Shown: piece after piece, positions 15,246 to 27,700 of the stretch
Position numbering within the stretch: the first letter of the stretch is position 1
How the letters are laid out: each line of letters begins with the position of its first letter
Virus record (IMG/VR): IMGVR_UViG_3300025853_000035
Coordinates: 87,383-151,382 of that record
DNA length: 64,000 nucleotides
From: a virus
Direction: 5' to 3' (one strand)
Made by a program: the position numbers and the translations under genes
Notes under the pieces: generated by a model
Databases searched by the model: none
Told to the model about the DNA's origin: nothing
What the model saw: the letters and a program-made list of their open reading frames with translations, nothing else

Positions 15246-15469
15246 GCAGTGGTCCTATCAAATCGCTCGTAATAATAACCGTCCACGATCTTTCCGCCCT
15301 CTTCGCAGGTGCCATTATCGATCGCGGTGAAGCCGTCAGCAGAGATGCCGAGACAGGTGTATATTTCGCCATGGCGAATCCCGTGTTCTTCATCCCACGG
15401 ATGCCACTCATCGACGACCACAACCCTGTCACCGGCGGTATAGTGCCTCACTTCGTGGTAGGCGCGCAT
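15242..15469 (-). CDS. Hypothetical 75-residue protein
   Basis: MRAYHEVRHYTAGDRVVVVDEWHPWDEEHGIRHGEIYTCLGISADGFTAIDNG reads like a small SH3-like or KOW-like beta barrel, as in many short phage proteins binding nucleic acid or ligands. This is a resemblance only. Coupled by ATGA to the next gene. Confidence 0.55.
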   Translation of the reverse strand: MRAYHEVRHYTAGDRVVVVDEWHPWDEEHGIRHGEIYTCLGISADGFTAIDNGTCEEGGKIVDGYYYERFDRTTA

Positions 15470-15672
15470 CAGGTGCGGTCCTCCTCGCCGGGATCGTCGT
15501 GCCGGGCGATCGACAGGCGGCTCTCATCACTGCGGACGAGAAACACCCACTCGCCATCCTTCCACTCGTCCAGATAATACCAGAGCGGTTCCATGCAGCG
15601 GATGTAGGTGATCGCACCTGCCAATGTGTTGAACCGGCGAGGCCACCGCGCTTGCAGATGCACCCGATACAT
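15469..15672 (-). CDS. Hypothetical 67-residue protein
   Basis: The start at 15672 overlaps the upstream stop (TGATG). MYRVHLQARWPRRFNTLAGAITYIRCMEPLWYYLDEWKDGEWVFLV has a short beta-helix-beta layout (basic strand, helix, tryptophan-rich strands). No family recognised. Confidence 0.5.
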   Translation of the reverse strand: MYRVHLQARWPRRFNTLAGAITYIRCMEPLWYYLDEWKDGEWVFLVRSDESRLSIARHDDPGEEDRT

Positions 15673-15856
15673 CAGGTGTTCCTCAAGATGTGGATTTGCG
15701 TGGCGGTCCACTTGCTTTCGAGCCAGTCCGCGTGCTTCTCCGCCTCCTCGAACGTATCGAACGGGGCGATGATCCACTTCGGACCAACCCGGAAAATCAC
15801 GAGATACCCGCCTTCGACATCGAAGGAGATGTTGCTGATCGGAATCTTCACGGCCA

Positions 15857-15857
<1 letters not shown>
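15672..15857 (-). CDS. Hypothetical 61-residue protein
   Basis: The start at 15857 overlaps the ligase stop (TGATG). MAVKIPISNISFDVEGGYLVIFRVGPKWIIAPFDTFEEAEKHADWLESKW: a beta hairpin plus one helix, similar in layout to its downstream neighbour. Unknown function. Confidence 0.5.
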
Positions 15858-18921
<3,064 letters not shown>

Positions 18922-18929
18922 GTCGGGGA

Positions 18930-19238
18930 TCAGTCCTTCTTGGCTTTCTTGTTCATTTCGGTGACCACCTCATTGAAGACCTCGACCTTCATTCGGGCAC
19001 GGGCGAGCTTCTGGCGGCAGTCTTCCCCGGCTTCGTCAATATCGACGATCCGGTCGTTGACCTGTTCAACGGTGGCGGTGGCCGGCAACTGCCCACGGGG
19101 GCGGTTGAGGCATTCGAGTTCAGCCGACTGGAACTGAGGTGTCAGGAACCCCAGCCGGCTGGTCCCGGAGGGATTGCAGGCGGTCAAGCTCATTGAGAGT
19201 ATCAATGATAAGGCGAGGGGCTTGAGCGTTGCGCTCAT
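18930..19238 (-). CDS. Outer-membrane spanin lipoprotein (Rz1-like)
   Basis: 102 residues from the ATG at 19238 (another ATG at 19271 is possible). MSATLKPLALSLILSMSLTAC is a lipoprotein signal with lipobox LTAC; the mature part is polar and helical. It begins inside the overlapping inner-membrane spanin gene in another frame, the classical Rz/Rz1 arrangement. The two would fuse inner and outer membranes after the endolysin acts. Confidence 0.8.
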   Translation of the reverse strand: MSATLKPLALSLILSMSLTACNPSGTSRLGFLTPQFQSAELECLNRPRGQLPATATVEQVNDRIVDIDEAGEDCRQKLARARMKVEVFNEVVTEMNKKAKKD

Positions 19239-19548
19239 CGGCTGGCGCGGCTGCTGCTTGGTTGCGGACATTGGTGTAATCCTTGATCGTCTGCTCGCGC
19301 TTGATGATGTATTGCGTCTCGATCGGAGCGGTGCGCGCCTCCACCTCCTCCTTGGCCTCATGCGACTGGATCGTCGCAGCGGTGTCGGCTCCCTTCACCG
19401 CCGTCGCGACCGCCTCGTCCTTGCTCTGGTCGAGATACCAGTAGGTTCCGCCTGCCACTGAGATCAGCAGCAGGACGGCCCAGAACCATTTCGAGGAGAA
19501 GAAGCTCTTGAGCTTCGCGCCGAGAGAGACGGCGGTGATCGGGTCCAT
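19120..19548 (-). CDS. Inner-membrane spanin (Rz-like)
   Basis: 142 residues with one N-terminal membrane segment (WFWAVLLLISVAGGTYWYL) and a long charged periplasmic helix (SKDEAVATAV...NELDRLQSLRDQ), the usual i-spanin layout. It overlaps the Rz1-like gene by 119 bp and follows the endolysin by 3 bp. Confidence 0.8.
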   Translation of the reverse strand: MDPITAVSLGAKLKSFFSSKWFWAVLLLISVAGGTYWYLDQSKDEAVATAVKGADTAATIQSHEAKEEVEARTAPIETQYIIKREQTIKDYTNVRNQAAAAPADERNAQAPRLIIDTLNELDRLQSLRDQPAGVPDTSVPVG

Positions 19549-19551
19549 GGC

Positions 19552-20391
19552 TTACCCCTTCTTGAGGTATTGGTCGGAGAGGTAGCCCTGCTGGCCCGGT
19601 GCGTATTCCACGAGGCTCCAGACGCCCAAGTCCTCGATCACGACCACCTCCGATCCGCCGCTCAGCACCGCCAAGACCATCGCGTCCGAGCGCGGGGACT
19701 GGCGGACATTGAGCTTGGGGACGTTCACGAGGAAGCGGCTGACGGCCGGCTTTGCACCGTCCGAGCGATCGTCCGAGGCGGCGTTGATGACCGCCTTGAA
19801 ACGGCCCATCGGGAACGCTGGACCGGGGTCGGTCTTCCACTGCCGGGTGTCCACATCTTCGTGGCCGGCGATGAGGGTGAGGCCGTAGGCTTCCTTGATG
19901 GCCTCCAACGCAGCGAGGCCGGCTTCGATCTGGGCATCGGTGTAGCCCGGCCAGATGAAGGTGCCGCCGCCGATCTTCTTGTTGGCGGCCCGGACCGACA
20001 GGTCATACAGGGCGAGGCGCGCGGCAGGGACGGCGCTCTTGCCTTCCCAATCCATGATGGTCTTGCCGTCCTTGCCGATGCGGAAGTAGCCCGGATTCAC
20101 GAACTCGAAGCCGATGGTGAAATTGTTGCAGCCGCTGCGGCCGGCCAGCTTCGACGGCCCGGCGTGCCATGCGATACGGTTGAACGGGACAAGCTGGGTG
20201 ATAGTGCCATCGGTGTCGATGACCAGATGCGCCGACACCTTGGCCGCCGGATTACACAGGGTCTTGATGGCGCTGTCCGCCGTGTAGCCGGCGGTGTAGT
20301 GCATGATCGCCCCGGTCGGAGTCATGAAGCCGGAGACGTTCGGCGAACGCACGACTTCAACCCCTTCGAGGAGGTGGTTGACAACTTTCAT
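19552..20391 (-). CDS. Endolysin: N-acetylmuramoyl-L-alanine amidase with SH3 domain
   Basis: 279 residues. Amidase_2 domain with zinc ligands H31 (GAIMHYTAG) and H177 (AGHEDVDTRQWKTDPGP), the latter followed by catalytic K186 and D188. The C-terminal part (LNVRQSPRSDAMVLAVLSGGSEVVVIED...YLSDQYLKKG) is a bacterial SH3_3 domain for wall binding. No signal peptide or SAR segment is evident, and a holin was not identified in this window. AAGGAAA precedes the start. Confidence 0.9.
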   Translation of the reverse strand: MKVVNHLLEGVEVVRSPNVSGFMTPTGAIMHYTAGYTADSAIKTLCNPAAKVSAHLVIDTDGTITQLVPFNRIAWHAGPSKLAGRSGCNNFTIGFEFVNPGYFRIGKDGKTIMDWEGKSAVPAARLALYDLSVRAANKKIGGGTFIWPGYTDAQIEAGLAALEAIKEAYGLTLIAGHEDVDTRQWKTDPGPAFPMGRFKAVINAASDDRSDGAKPAVSRFLVNVPKLNVRQSPRSDAMVLAVLSGGSEVVVIEDLGVWSLVEYAPGQQGYLSDQYLKKG

Positions 20392-20405
20392 TGATTTTCC
20401 TTGTG

Positions 20406-21929
20406 TTAGGCCGGGAGGACCTTGACCGTCGCGATCAGGCCCTTGGCTCCCGTGCCGGCGGCGTCGATGTCGAACAGGATGATGTCGCCCTTGGTCAGAG
20501 CGGTCGTGCCGAGCGCGGCGAGCGTCCCGGTAAGGTTGGTGGTTTCGGTCGCGTCGATCGACGGGTTGGTGGTGAAGAGATCGACACCGCCCAGCCGGGC
20601 AGCGACAGTGACCGCGCCCACGGACGATACCGCTCCGGCGAGCGCCGTGAAGACCTCGACCAGCGTGCAGTCATAGGGAACCACCCACGCCGCTTTGCCG
20701 TCGCCTGTCGTCAGGTCCGTGACCATGTCCGAGAGGTTGATCTGGTAGGGGTAGGAAGTCAGGGAAGGGACGGACAGACCATTGACCGTGAAGGTCGTCG
20801 GAGCGCCAGCGACATCCCACTCGGCCGTCCGCTGCCCCAGCGCGATCCAGTTACCATCGACATAGGCTTCGATGATGAACTGCGTCGGGGAGAAGCCGGG
20901 GAAGCCGTTGATGGGCCACAGGCGAACGGAGCGGACCACTTCGGGATCGTCGAACGTATATTCGACCCACGAGTCAGCGACGTTACCTTCTTCGGAATAC
21001 CATCCCATCCCTTCGGCCGTGTCGCCGTCGAACGCATAGGCAGGCTCCCGGCCGGTGTCGTAGCTCGACGAGGAGGCGACGCCGGTTCCGGTCAGGTTGA
21101 TCCCATCCACGTCGCGGAAGGCGATCTCGCCCCAACCGATCTTGGTTTCGGTGCCGCCCACGATCGTGCGGACGCGCCAGCGGGTCGAGGATGCGTAGGT
21201 GACCACCTCGGCGGCCGGTGGGTCGATGAATTCGAGCGCGTCTTCGTCACCGTTGACCGCGACCAGCTTACCGCCCGATCCGGCGAAGCTGTTGGGCGCG
21301 TCGTTCAGTTCGGTGAAGGCGACAGCGTAGGTCGGCGTGATCCACTCGATACCGTTCTCGGTTGCGTTGACCACCAGAAACTGCCCGGCTTTGTCCGCAT
21401 AGGACGGGAAGACCGGTGCGTCGATGAACACCAGCGCATTTTCTTCGGTGTTAGCGGCGAGCAGCTTGCCAGCCATCCCGGCATAGCTGCCGGGAGAGTC
21501 CGACAGGGCCATGAAGGACAGCGTCGTCGAAGCTTCCGCACCCACGAACATGTCAACGCCGTTGCTGGCGAAGATCAGGCGTGATTGGTTGTTGGGGATG
21601 ACCACCGCACCGCCGGTGCCTGTGCCGAATTTGACTGTGAGGGCGAAGCCGGACTCGTTGCGGACCACGAAGCAGCGGTTGAGTGCGAGGCCGTTGACCT
21701 CAGCCGGGAAGCGTAGTTCGCAGGCGGCCGAGGCTGCGGTTGTTTTGAAGATCATGTTGCGGGTCGCCTGAGCCGCTGACAGGGTGTAGGCGTTACCCGA
21801 TGCCATCGAGACCGACAGGACGGCATTCGTCGCCGCCTCCAACGCGAGGATCGCGTCGTTGATGGTCACTTCTTTCTGATTTTGGGCGATGGAGACTTGG
21901 GTGATACCCAGAATCGGCGTGGTCGGCAT
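20406..21929 (-). CDS. Tail fibre / receptor-binding protein with discoidin-like domain
   Basis: 507 residues. Residues 1-130 (MPTTPILGITQVSIAQNQKEVTINDAIL...) match the N-terminus of the large fibre at 24776, so both probably attach at the same tail site. Next come three repeats of the type LSDSPGSYAGMAGKLLAAN...FID, then an F5/8 type C (discoidin) domain (SSTRWRVRT...GWYSEEG...IEAYVDGNWI). A short conserved tail closes the protein. Sugar binding is expected. SD GAGGATA upstream of the ATG. Confidence 0.75.
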   Translation of the reverse strand: MPTTPILGITQVSIAQNQKEVTINDAILALEAATNAVLSVSMASGNAYTLSAAQATRNMIFKTTAASAACELRFPAEVNGLALNRCFVVRNESGFALTVKFGTGTGGAVVIPNNQSRLIFASNGVDMFVGAEASTTLSFMALSDSPGSYAGMAGKLLAANTEENALVFIDAPVFPSYADKAGQFLVVNATENGIEWITPTYAVAFTELNDAPNSFAGSGGKLVAVNGDEDALEFIDPPAAEVVTYASSTRWRVRTIVGGTETKIGWGEIAFRDVDGINLTGTGVASSSSYDTGREPAYAFDGDTAEGMGWYSEEGNVADSWVEYTFDDPEVVRSVRLWPINGFPGFSPTQFIIEAYVDGNWIALGQRTAEWDVAGAPTTFTVNGLSVPSLTSYPYQINLSDMVTDLTTGDGKAAWVVPYDCTLVEVFTALAGAVSSVGAVTVAARLGGVDLFTTNPSIDATETTNLTGTLAALGTTALTKGDIILFDIDAAGTGAKGLIATVKVLPA

Positions 21930-21949
21930 AGTATCCTCGATTGGCCGAT

Positions 21950-21988
21950 AGTCTATTGAAACTGTCGGTGAATGTCAAGTCAGAATGT
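21950..21988 (-). promoter_or_regulatory. Promoter of the 507-residue fibre gene
   Basis: Minus strand TTGACA (21978-21973), 17-bp spacer with CACCGACAGTTTCAA, TAGACT (21955-21950). A second element CGACATTCTGAC abuts the -35, so two copies of the element lie 22-23 bp apart. A GGAGGCG...CGCCTCC hairpin (21990-22015) ends the upstream unit. Confidence 0.75.
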
Positions 21989-22022
21989 CGGAGGCGCGGG
22001 CGGAACCACGCCTCCTGACAGA

Positions 22023-22190
22023 CTAGGTGATGATGAAGAACTGGACCCGGCGGGGGTCGAAGGAAATTCCGCCGCCGGTATCATCTTCGGTCGTCATCTC
22101 GAACACAACGTCCGGGGTTACCGGCGGTGTGTAAGGTGTCGTGGTGAAGTTGAAGATGATGTTCGGGGTTTCAGGCGGATCGTATGCCAT
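22023..22190 (-). CDS. 55-residue small virion-cluster protein
   Basis: The ATG at 22190 overlaps the stop of the 510-residue virion protein (TAATG). MAYDPPETPNIIFNFTTTPYTPPVTP then ISFDPRRVQFFIIT. Proline/threonine-rich, no membrane helix. Too short for a domain assignment; it may be an accessory tail peptide. Confidence 0.55.
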   Translation of the reverse strand: MAYDPPETPNIIFNFTTTPYTPPVTPDVVFEMTTEDDTGGGISFDPRRVQFFIIT

Positions 22191-23722
22191 TATCCGGGGA
22201 CCACGTTATCGAAGACCTTGGCGTTATATTCCGGGTCATCGAAGGCCACGACAAAATGAGGTGCATCAGGCTCCGAAGACGGGATCACGAAGTTCCCATC
22301 AGCATTCGTGAAGGCTTCCCCAAGGAGGTCTCCCGTGCGCTTGTTATAGAGCAAAACGCGCTTACCTTCGACGCCAACGCCATTTTCCTGAACCGCACCA
22401 GCTACGGTCTTGAGCGGACCAGCCGGCATGGCGAACGACGTGATGCGTCCACCAACAGGCGGCTCACCATGAACGAATCCGAAGTTATGCGTCATTTCAA
22501 TCGACGAATAACGCGGCGAGGTATCAATGATCGGGATCGAGAACGTGTCGGTCTCCATGCTGCGGTAGCCCACCGGAGGGGTGTAGAGGAAATCCTCCGC
22601 TGCCAGTGTGAGGGTGATTACCCCATTGAGCGCAGAGAAGCTGGCCGCAGGGAACGCCATGACCGGATCGTAGGCGCTAACATCGATCCCCCCGACCTGA
22701 GCCGCCGGGTCGGCGGTGCCGTTATTATTCCAGCTTCCGGTGTTGACTTTGAACCACACCTGCTTGGAGCCGGGGTGGTAAGCAACAGAGACACGGTCGC
22801 CGGTGGTGAACGCCGCCAGTGTTGCCAGAGTGACGTTGTTGAGGCGGACGAGGCCGTCGTTCTGGTAGACGAAATTGTTGGTGGTCGTGCCGAGTGCAAT
22901 GACGCCGCGATTCTGGTGAATGTTGACAAATCCAACACCCATCGTTCCAACCAAGGCTTCGATCTTGGCTTCGAAATAGGTCATACCGGAAATCTGGCGG
23001 GTGCCCGCAGCGGCATTGCACGCCGTCACCGCAGTCGCCGTCAGTCCTCCATTCGCCGCGCCCCGGCTGACACGCACAGCGGCGGCGTAGCTCTGCACGT
23101 TTGCGCCCAAGGTGATGGTATCCTTAACCTTGCGAGCAGCGGGGGCGGACAACACCCCGAACGCCGAGCACACCGGGCGACCGGTGATCGTATGTGTCAT
23201 CGGGTGATCAGCAAAGCTTACCGTGGTGTTCGTTTCGATCGCAGCGAACAGCAGGTAAGTATCATTCGCACCATATCCAATATACATGTCGAACGGGGCG
23301 GTCGTCGTGTTGGATTGACGCGACCACAACAAGGAAGCCGACGGGTTCTGAGACCCGTCAAAGGTGGCCACACCAATCCCGCCAGAGGAAGCGTTGCTAC
23401 AGATAATCGTAATACCGCCTGCTGTGATGTGGTCGGCTGTAACTTTGATGGAGAAAGCATAACCAGAGACGGGCGTGCCGCCTCCACTCCGATACTCCAT
23501 GCGGATTTCGTTGGGGACGGCGCTGAAATCCCAGCCCGACGAAGCGATGAACACAGCGAGGTCACCCTCCTGCGTGCCGGCTGGCCACGGCACGAAGATG
23601 GTGGGGCTGGTGATGTCCGACAAGAGGGAGCCGCGCATGGTAACGGCTTCGCGGCTTCCCGATAGCACCACCGAAGTGGCGGCGCTGGAGCGCTCTTGGG
23701 TAAAGGCGGATCGAGTGGTCAT
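22190..23722 (-). CDS. Virion protein with SPRY-like lectin and carboxypeptidase-regulatory-like domains
   Basis: 510 residues. The first ~200 (DITSPTIFVPWPAGTQEGDLAVFIASSGW...) resemble a repeated phage surface domain. Residues about 240-370 (MTYFEAKIEALVGTMGVGFVN...YQNDGLVRLNN...VSVAYHPGSKQVWFKVN) have a SPRY/concanavalin-like pattern. The end (GAVQENGVGVEGKRVLLYNKRTGDLLGEAFTNADGNFVIP) is a carboxypeptidase-regulatory-like beta sandwich. It probably contributes to host adsorption, between two fibre genes. Confidence 0.65.
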   Translation of the reverse strand: MTTRSAFTQERSSAATSVVLSGSREAVTMRGSLLSDITSPTIFVPWPAGTQEGDLAVFIASSGWDFSAVPNEIRMEYRSGGGTPVSGYAFSIKVTADHITAGGITIICSNASSGGIGVATFDGSQNPSASLLWSRQSNTTTAPFDMYIGYGANDTYLLFAAIETNTTVSFADHPMTHTITGRPVCSAFGVLSAPAARKVKDTITLGANVQSYAAAVRVSRGAANGGLTATAVTACNAAAGTRQISGMTYFEAKIEALVGTMGVGFVNIHQNRGVIALGTTTNNFVYQNDGLVRLNNVTLATLAAFTTGDRVSVAYHPGSKQVWFKVNTGSWNNNGTADPAAQVGGIDVSAYDPVMAFPAASFSALNGVITLTLAAEDFLYTPPVGYRSMETDTFSIPIIDTSPRYSSIEMTHNFGFVHGEPPVGGRITSFAMPAGPLKTVAGAVQENGVGVEGKRVLLYNKRTGDLLGEAFTNADGNFVIPSSEPDAPHFVVAFDDPEYNAKVFDNVVPG

Positions 23723-23730
23723 GCGCTAAC

Positions 23731-24774
23731 TCAATATTCGAGGAGGAACTGCGTCGGAGTGCGGGTGTTGTCGAGGCGGCGGTAGTTGGAATTGACCGCA
23801 ACGAAACTCTTACCCGTAAGCGTCCCTTCCGATGCAGTGATCGTGTCGCCGGGGCTGAAAGGCGCTTGATGCTGGGGCACCCAGAAGTTGCGGAGATACC
23901 CCCGCATCCCGGCCTGATTGATGTAGACCGGGGCGAGCCACAACGCCCCATCCACCGGATTTGGATAAGGGAAGTAGTTGCGGTCGTTGTCGCTCCACCC
24001 GTTTGCGGCTGATCCTTCTTCGCCGTTTCCGGGCGTGCCGCCGCTGCCTGTCCACTGCGAGTAACCCCCGGAGCGGAGGTCGGCAATCTTACCGGCACGC
24101 GCCGAGGGAGTGATCTGGTTCCAGTGGCGCGAGCAATAGTGGCCGGGAATGTCCGAGAAGACAGTATAGCCGCTTTGTCCCCACGACCACGAACTCAGCG
24201 TTTCATTTCCGCCGTCGGTGTAGTTTTCCCTGAGACGACCGATAATGATCTGTGCGTAAGAGTCGCCTGTCTTGAAGCTCTCGAAGTCACCGAATACGAA
24301 ACCGAAACCCGGCTCCCACGGCGGCGTATCGTCTCCCGTCTGCACGAAGAGGTAGAGGGTCCACGCATCCGCAACAATCCACCAGCGACGGGCGGTGGCG
24401 TCGGTGGTGTTCGATTTGCGGACCGACAAGAAGCCCGTGCCGATCGAAGACTGCGAGGCGTTCGGGAACTGGCCTGTGCCGACGGGAGTAATAGCCGTCA
24501 TGGTCTCGAAGCCGCAGACACGCACTTCACGAGCGCCACCTGCGCCCGGCGCGGTGTCGTCCATATAGAGAATGATACCGGTTGGGTGGTTTCCTCCGTC
24601 CCCTTGCTGGTAGCCACGCTTGTTGGTTCCGGTCTGCGCGATCGTCCAGCCGGCGGCGGGCTTGGTTCCGTAGCCGTTGACAAGAACTGCGTCCAACAGA
24701 TTGGTCAGGGAACCGATCTGCCCATTCAGCACCGGGGCCGAGTCATCATCGTGGCGATAGAGTCGGAAAGTCAT
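23731..24774 (-). CDS. Hypothetical tail-associated protein
   Basis: 347 residues. MTFRLYRHDDDSAPVLNGQIGSLTNLLDAVLVNGYG... followed by an aromatic beta-rich region (RRWWIVADAWTLYLFVQTGD, FGFVFGDFESF). This architecture occurs in phage distal-tail or fibre clusters. Position between the large fibre and the SPRY-like protein supports a virion role. Confidence 0.6.
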   Translation of the reverse strand: MTFRLYRHDDDSAPVLNGQIGSLTNLLDAVLVNGYGTKPAAGWTIAQTGTNKRGYQQGDGGNHPTGIILYMDDTAPGAGGAREVRVCGFETMTAITPVGTGQFPNASQSSIGTGFLSVRKSNTTDATARRWWIVADAWTLYLFVQTGDDTPPWEPGFGFVFGDFESFKTGDSYAQIIIGRLRENYTDGGNETLSSWSWGQSGYTVFSDIPGHYCSRHWNQITPSARAGKIADLRSGGYSQWTGSGGTPGNGEEGSAANGWSDNDRNYFPYPNPVDGALWLAPVYINQAGMRGYLRNFWVPQHQAPFSPGDTITASEGTLTGKSFVAVNSNYRRLDNTRTPTQFLLEY

Positions 24775-24775
24775 G

Positions 24776-27700
24776 TTAGGAAATCCTGTTCAGGAGAAAG
24801 GTGAGGTTGATGTTGGCGAGGGTGGCGTCCGGTGAGTCAGGGCTTACGACTTGAAGGATGTCCCCCGCCGAGAAAGTGATGACGGCGGCCCCGGCGGTTG
24901 CGAAGGTCGGGGTAAGCGACCCGGTGCTGTAAGTGATCGTGCCTACATCGGAGAACACGGTGGGGGTCGCAGCAGCGGCTCTCTGGAGTTTGTAAACTGC
25001 TGACAGGGACGCCAGTGCGGATGCCCCTCCCTGCGACCCGGCGCAGTTTGCTGGAAGCTGTGCCTCGGTGACGAAAGCGTGACGCAACAGGATCACACCC
25101 GCAGCAGTCATGATACCGGGGTAGAAAAGCGACGGCGCATAGATGAACGGGATCGTCGCTGATCCGGTGGCCGAGATGGTGATCGTATTAGCGGCATCGT
25201 TCACGCCGATACCCACACCGGCCCCTGCGACGAGAGTCGCGCCGACCGTGTCACGGATGAATTCCGGGTCTACCGCGAAATTGATGACGTTGTTGGGATC
25301 ATCATAAGTAACGACCGCCCCCGATGCCCCCGACACAGACGCTGCGACCGTGTCAATCAGAGACTCAGTATTCATCCCCAAGGTGATCGTGTTCGCGGTG
25401 TCGTCCACCGTCACTGACATGCCGGCACCGGCCTGCATGGTTGCGCCGATCGTATCCCGGATGAACTCCGGGTCGCTCTCGACATAGATCAGGTTGTTCC
25501 CGTCATCCTCCGTGATGAGGACGCCATTGCGCGGACGGAAGGCGGCCATCATCACGTCGCGAATGGTCTCCGCGTCCTGCGTTCCGAGACCAAGGTTGGT
25601 GATGGTGATCGAGTTCATGAAATCGTTGTGAACGATCTCGATACCTTGCCCGGCCACCAGTGCTGCTGCCACGGTATCGCGCACCGCTTCCGGGTCGGGC
25701 GTCACGTCGATCTGGATGGAATTCGCGGCGTCGTCGGGCGTGACGGTGACATAGGGACCGCCCACGAGCGAAGCACCGATCAGATCGAGAGCTTCTTCCG
25801 CGCCGAACGTCGCATTGACCTTGATGGTGTTGGCGTCGTCGTCAACGGTGACAGTGGTCCCCGTCCCGGCAACCAGCGCGGCTCCGATGGTGTCGCGGAT
25901 ATATTCCGCATCGGTTGTCCCGCCGGTTCCGGTGGCCGAGATCGTCACCGTGTTTGCGGTGTCGTTCACGTCGATGGTGATACCATCACCCGCCACGAGC
26001 GTGGTGCCGATCGCATCACGCACGGTTTCCAGATCGATACCCGCAGACGAGATCGTGACCGTGTTGCCAGCATCGTCCACAGCGATGGTCACGCCCGTGC
26101 CGGCAACCAGCGTCGCGCCGATCAGGTCTCGGACGATTTCGGAATCGTAAGACGCCGCCGCGATCGTGATGGTATTGGCCGCGTCGTTGACGCTGATGGT
26201 AACATTGGCCCCGGCGACCAATGTTGCGCCGATCGTGTCGCGGATATACTCCGGGTCCGTCGCGACAGTGATGGTGTCGGCCGCATCATTCGCGGCGATC
26301 TGGATGCCGTTACCGGCCACCAAGGCGGCAGCGATCGTGTCGCGCACGCTCTCGGCATCGAAGCCTCCCTCGCCGCCACTACTCGTCGCCGTGATGGTGA
26401 TGGTGTTGTTGTCGTCGTCAACCGCGATCGCGATGCCAATGCCCGCGACCAGCGCCTCGCTGACCGTATCCCGGATGAACTCCGGGTCGGAGTTGACGGC
26501 GATGGTGTTGCCCGCATCGTTGACCGTGACGGTCGTTCCCGTGCCGGCGACGAGAGCGGTTCCGATCGTGTCTCGGATATATTCCGGGTCGGCCGCGAAG
26601 GTGATGGTGTTGGCTGCGTCGTCCACCGAGACGGTGACGCCGACGCCACTACGCACCGCGTCTCCAATGGTGTCGCGGATGAACTCCGGGTCGGCGGAGA
26701 TCGTGATGGTGTCCGCGCCGTCGTTGACCACGATCGAAGCGCCGCTGCCCGAACGGAGCGCGGTGCCGATCGTGTCACGGATGAACTCGCCGTCCGACGT
26801 GCCGGTCGAGTGGATCGTGATCGTGTCGTTGGAATCGTTGACCGTGATCGCGATATTGGTCCCGGCGACCAGCGCGGCCCCGATCGTGTCGCGGATGAAC
26901 TCCGGGTCAGCAGTGCTGCCCGGCGTGATCGAATTGATCGTGATCGTGTTGGCGTTGTCGTCCACCACAAGCTGGGTGTTCGCGCCGGCCACGAGCGCAG
27001 CCGCCATCGTGTCGCGGACGACTTCCGGGTCGGTCGTGTTGGTCGCACTGATCGTGATGGTGTCAGCCGTATCGTTCACGCTGATCGAGACGTTGGACCC
27101 CGCGCGCAAGGCGGCCCCGATCGTGTCGCGGACGACTTCACTGATCTCTTCCCACTCGCCGTTGCGACGCGCATAGGTTCCACCACCCGAGGGAGCTTCC
27201 TCGATAGTTTCAAGCGCTATACCGTTAACTGAGAATGTCTGTGAAATGCCGCTTTCCCATGCGGCCGGCTCGCGTTGCCCAAGGTCAACCCATTCGATGC
27301 CCGAAGCGGCTTCGATGATGAACTGCGCCGGGCTGAACTCGGGGAAGCCATTGATGGGGTAGAGGCGGACGTTGCGGATCGACTGAGCGGTCGGGAACTC
27401 ATACTCGATCCACGAGCCGATCAGGTCGCCCTCGACCGAGAGCCAGCCATTACCCTCGCTGGTCAGGCCGTCGAAGGCGTAAGCAGCTTCCCGGCCTGTA
27501 TCGAACGACGAGGCCGTTACCACGCCCGATGCGACGCGGTTGAAGCCATCCACGTCGAGCATTTCAATCTCGCCCCAACCGACCTGCAACTCCGCGCCCG
27601 CCTCGACGGTGCGGATGCGCCAGCGCGTGGACGAGACCGATGACATGGCTTCGATCGGTGGGATGTCGATGAACTCGACACCAGTTTCGCTTGGGTTGAC

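Noticed and set aside
26166-27232. Plus-strand frames opposite the fibre repeats
   Set aside because: They mirror the tandem repeats of the real minus-strand fibre; repetitive valine/aspartate and threonine/serine patterns are by-products.
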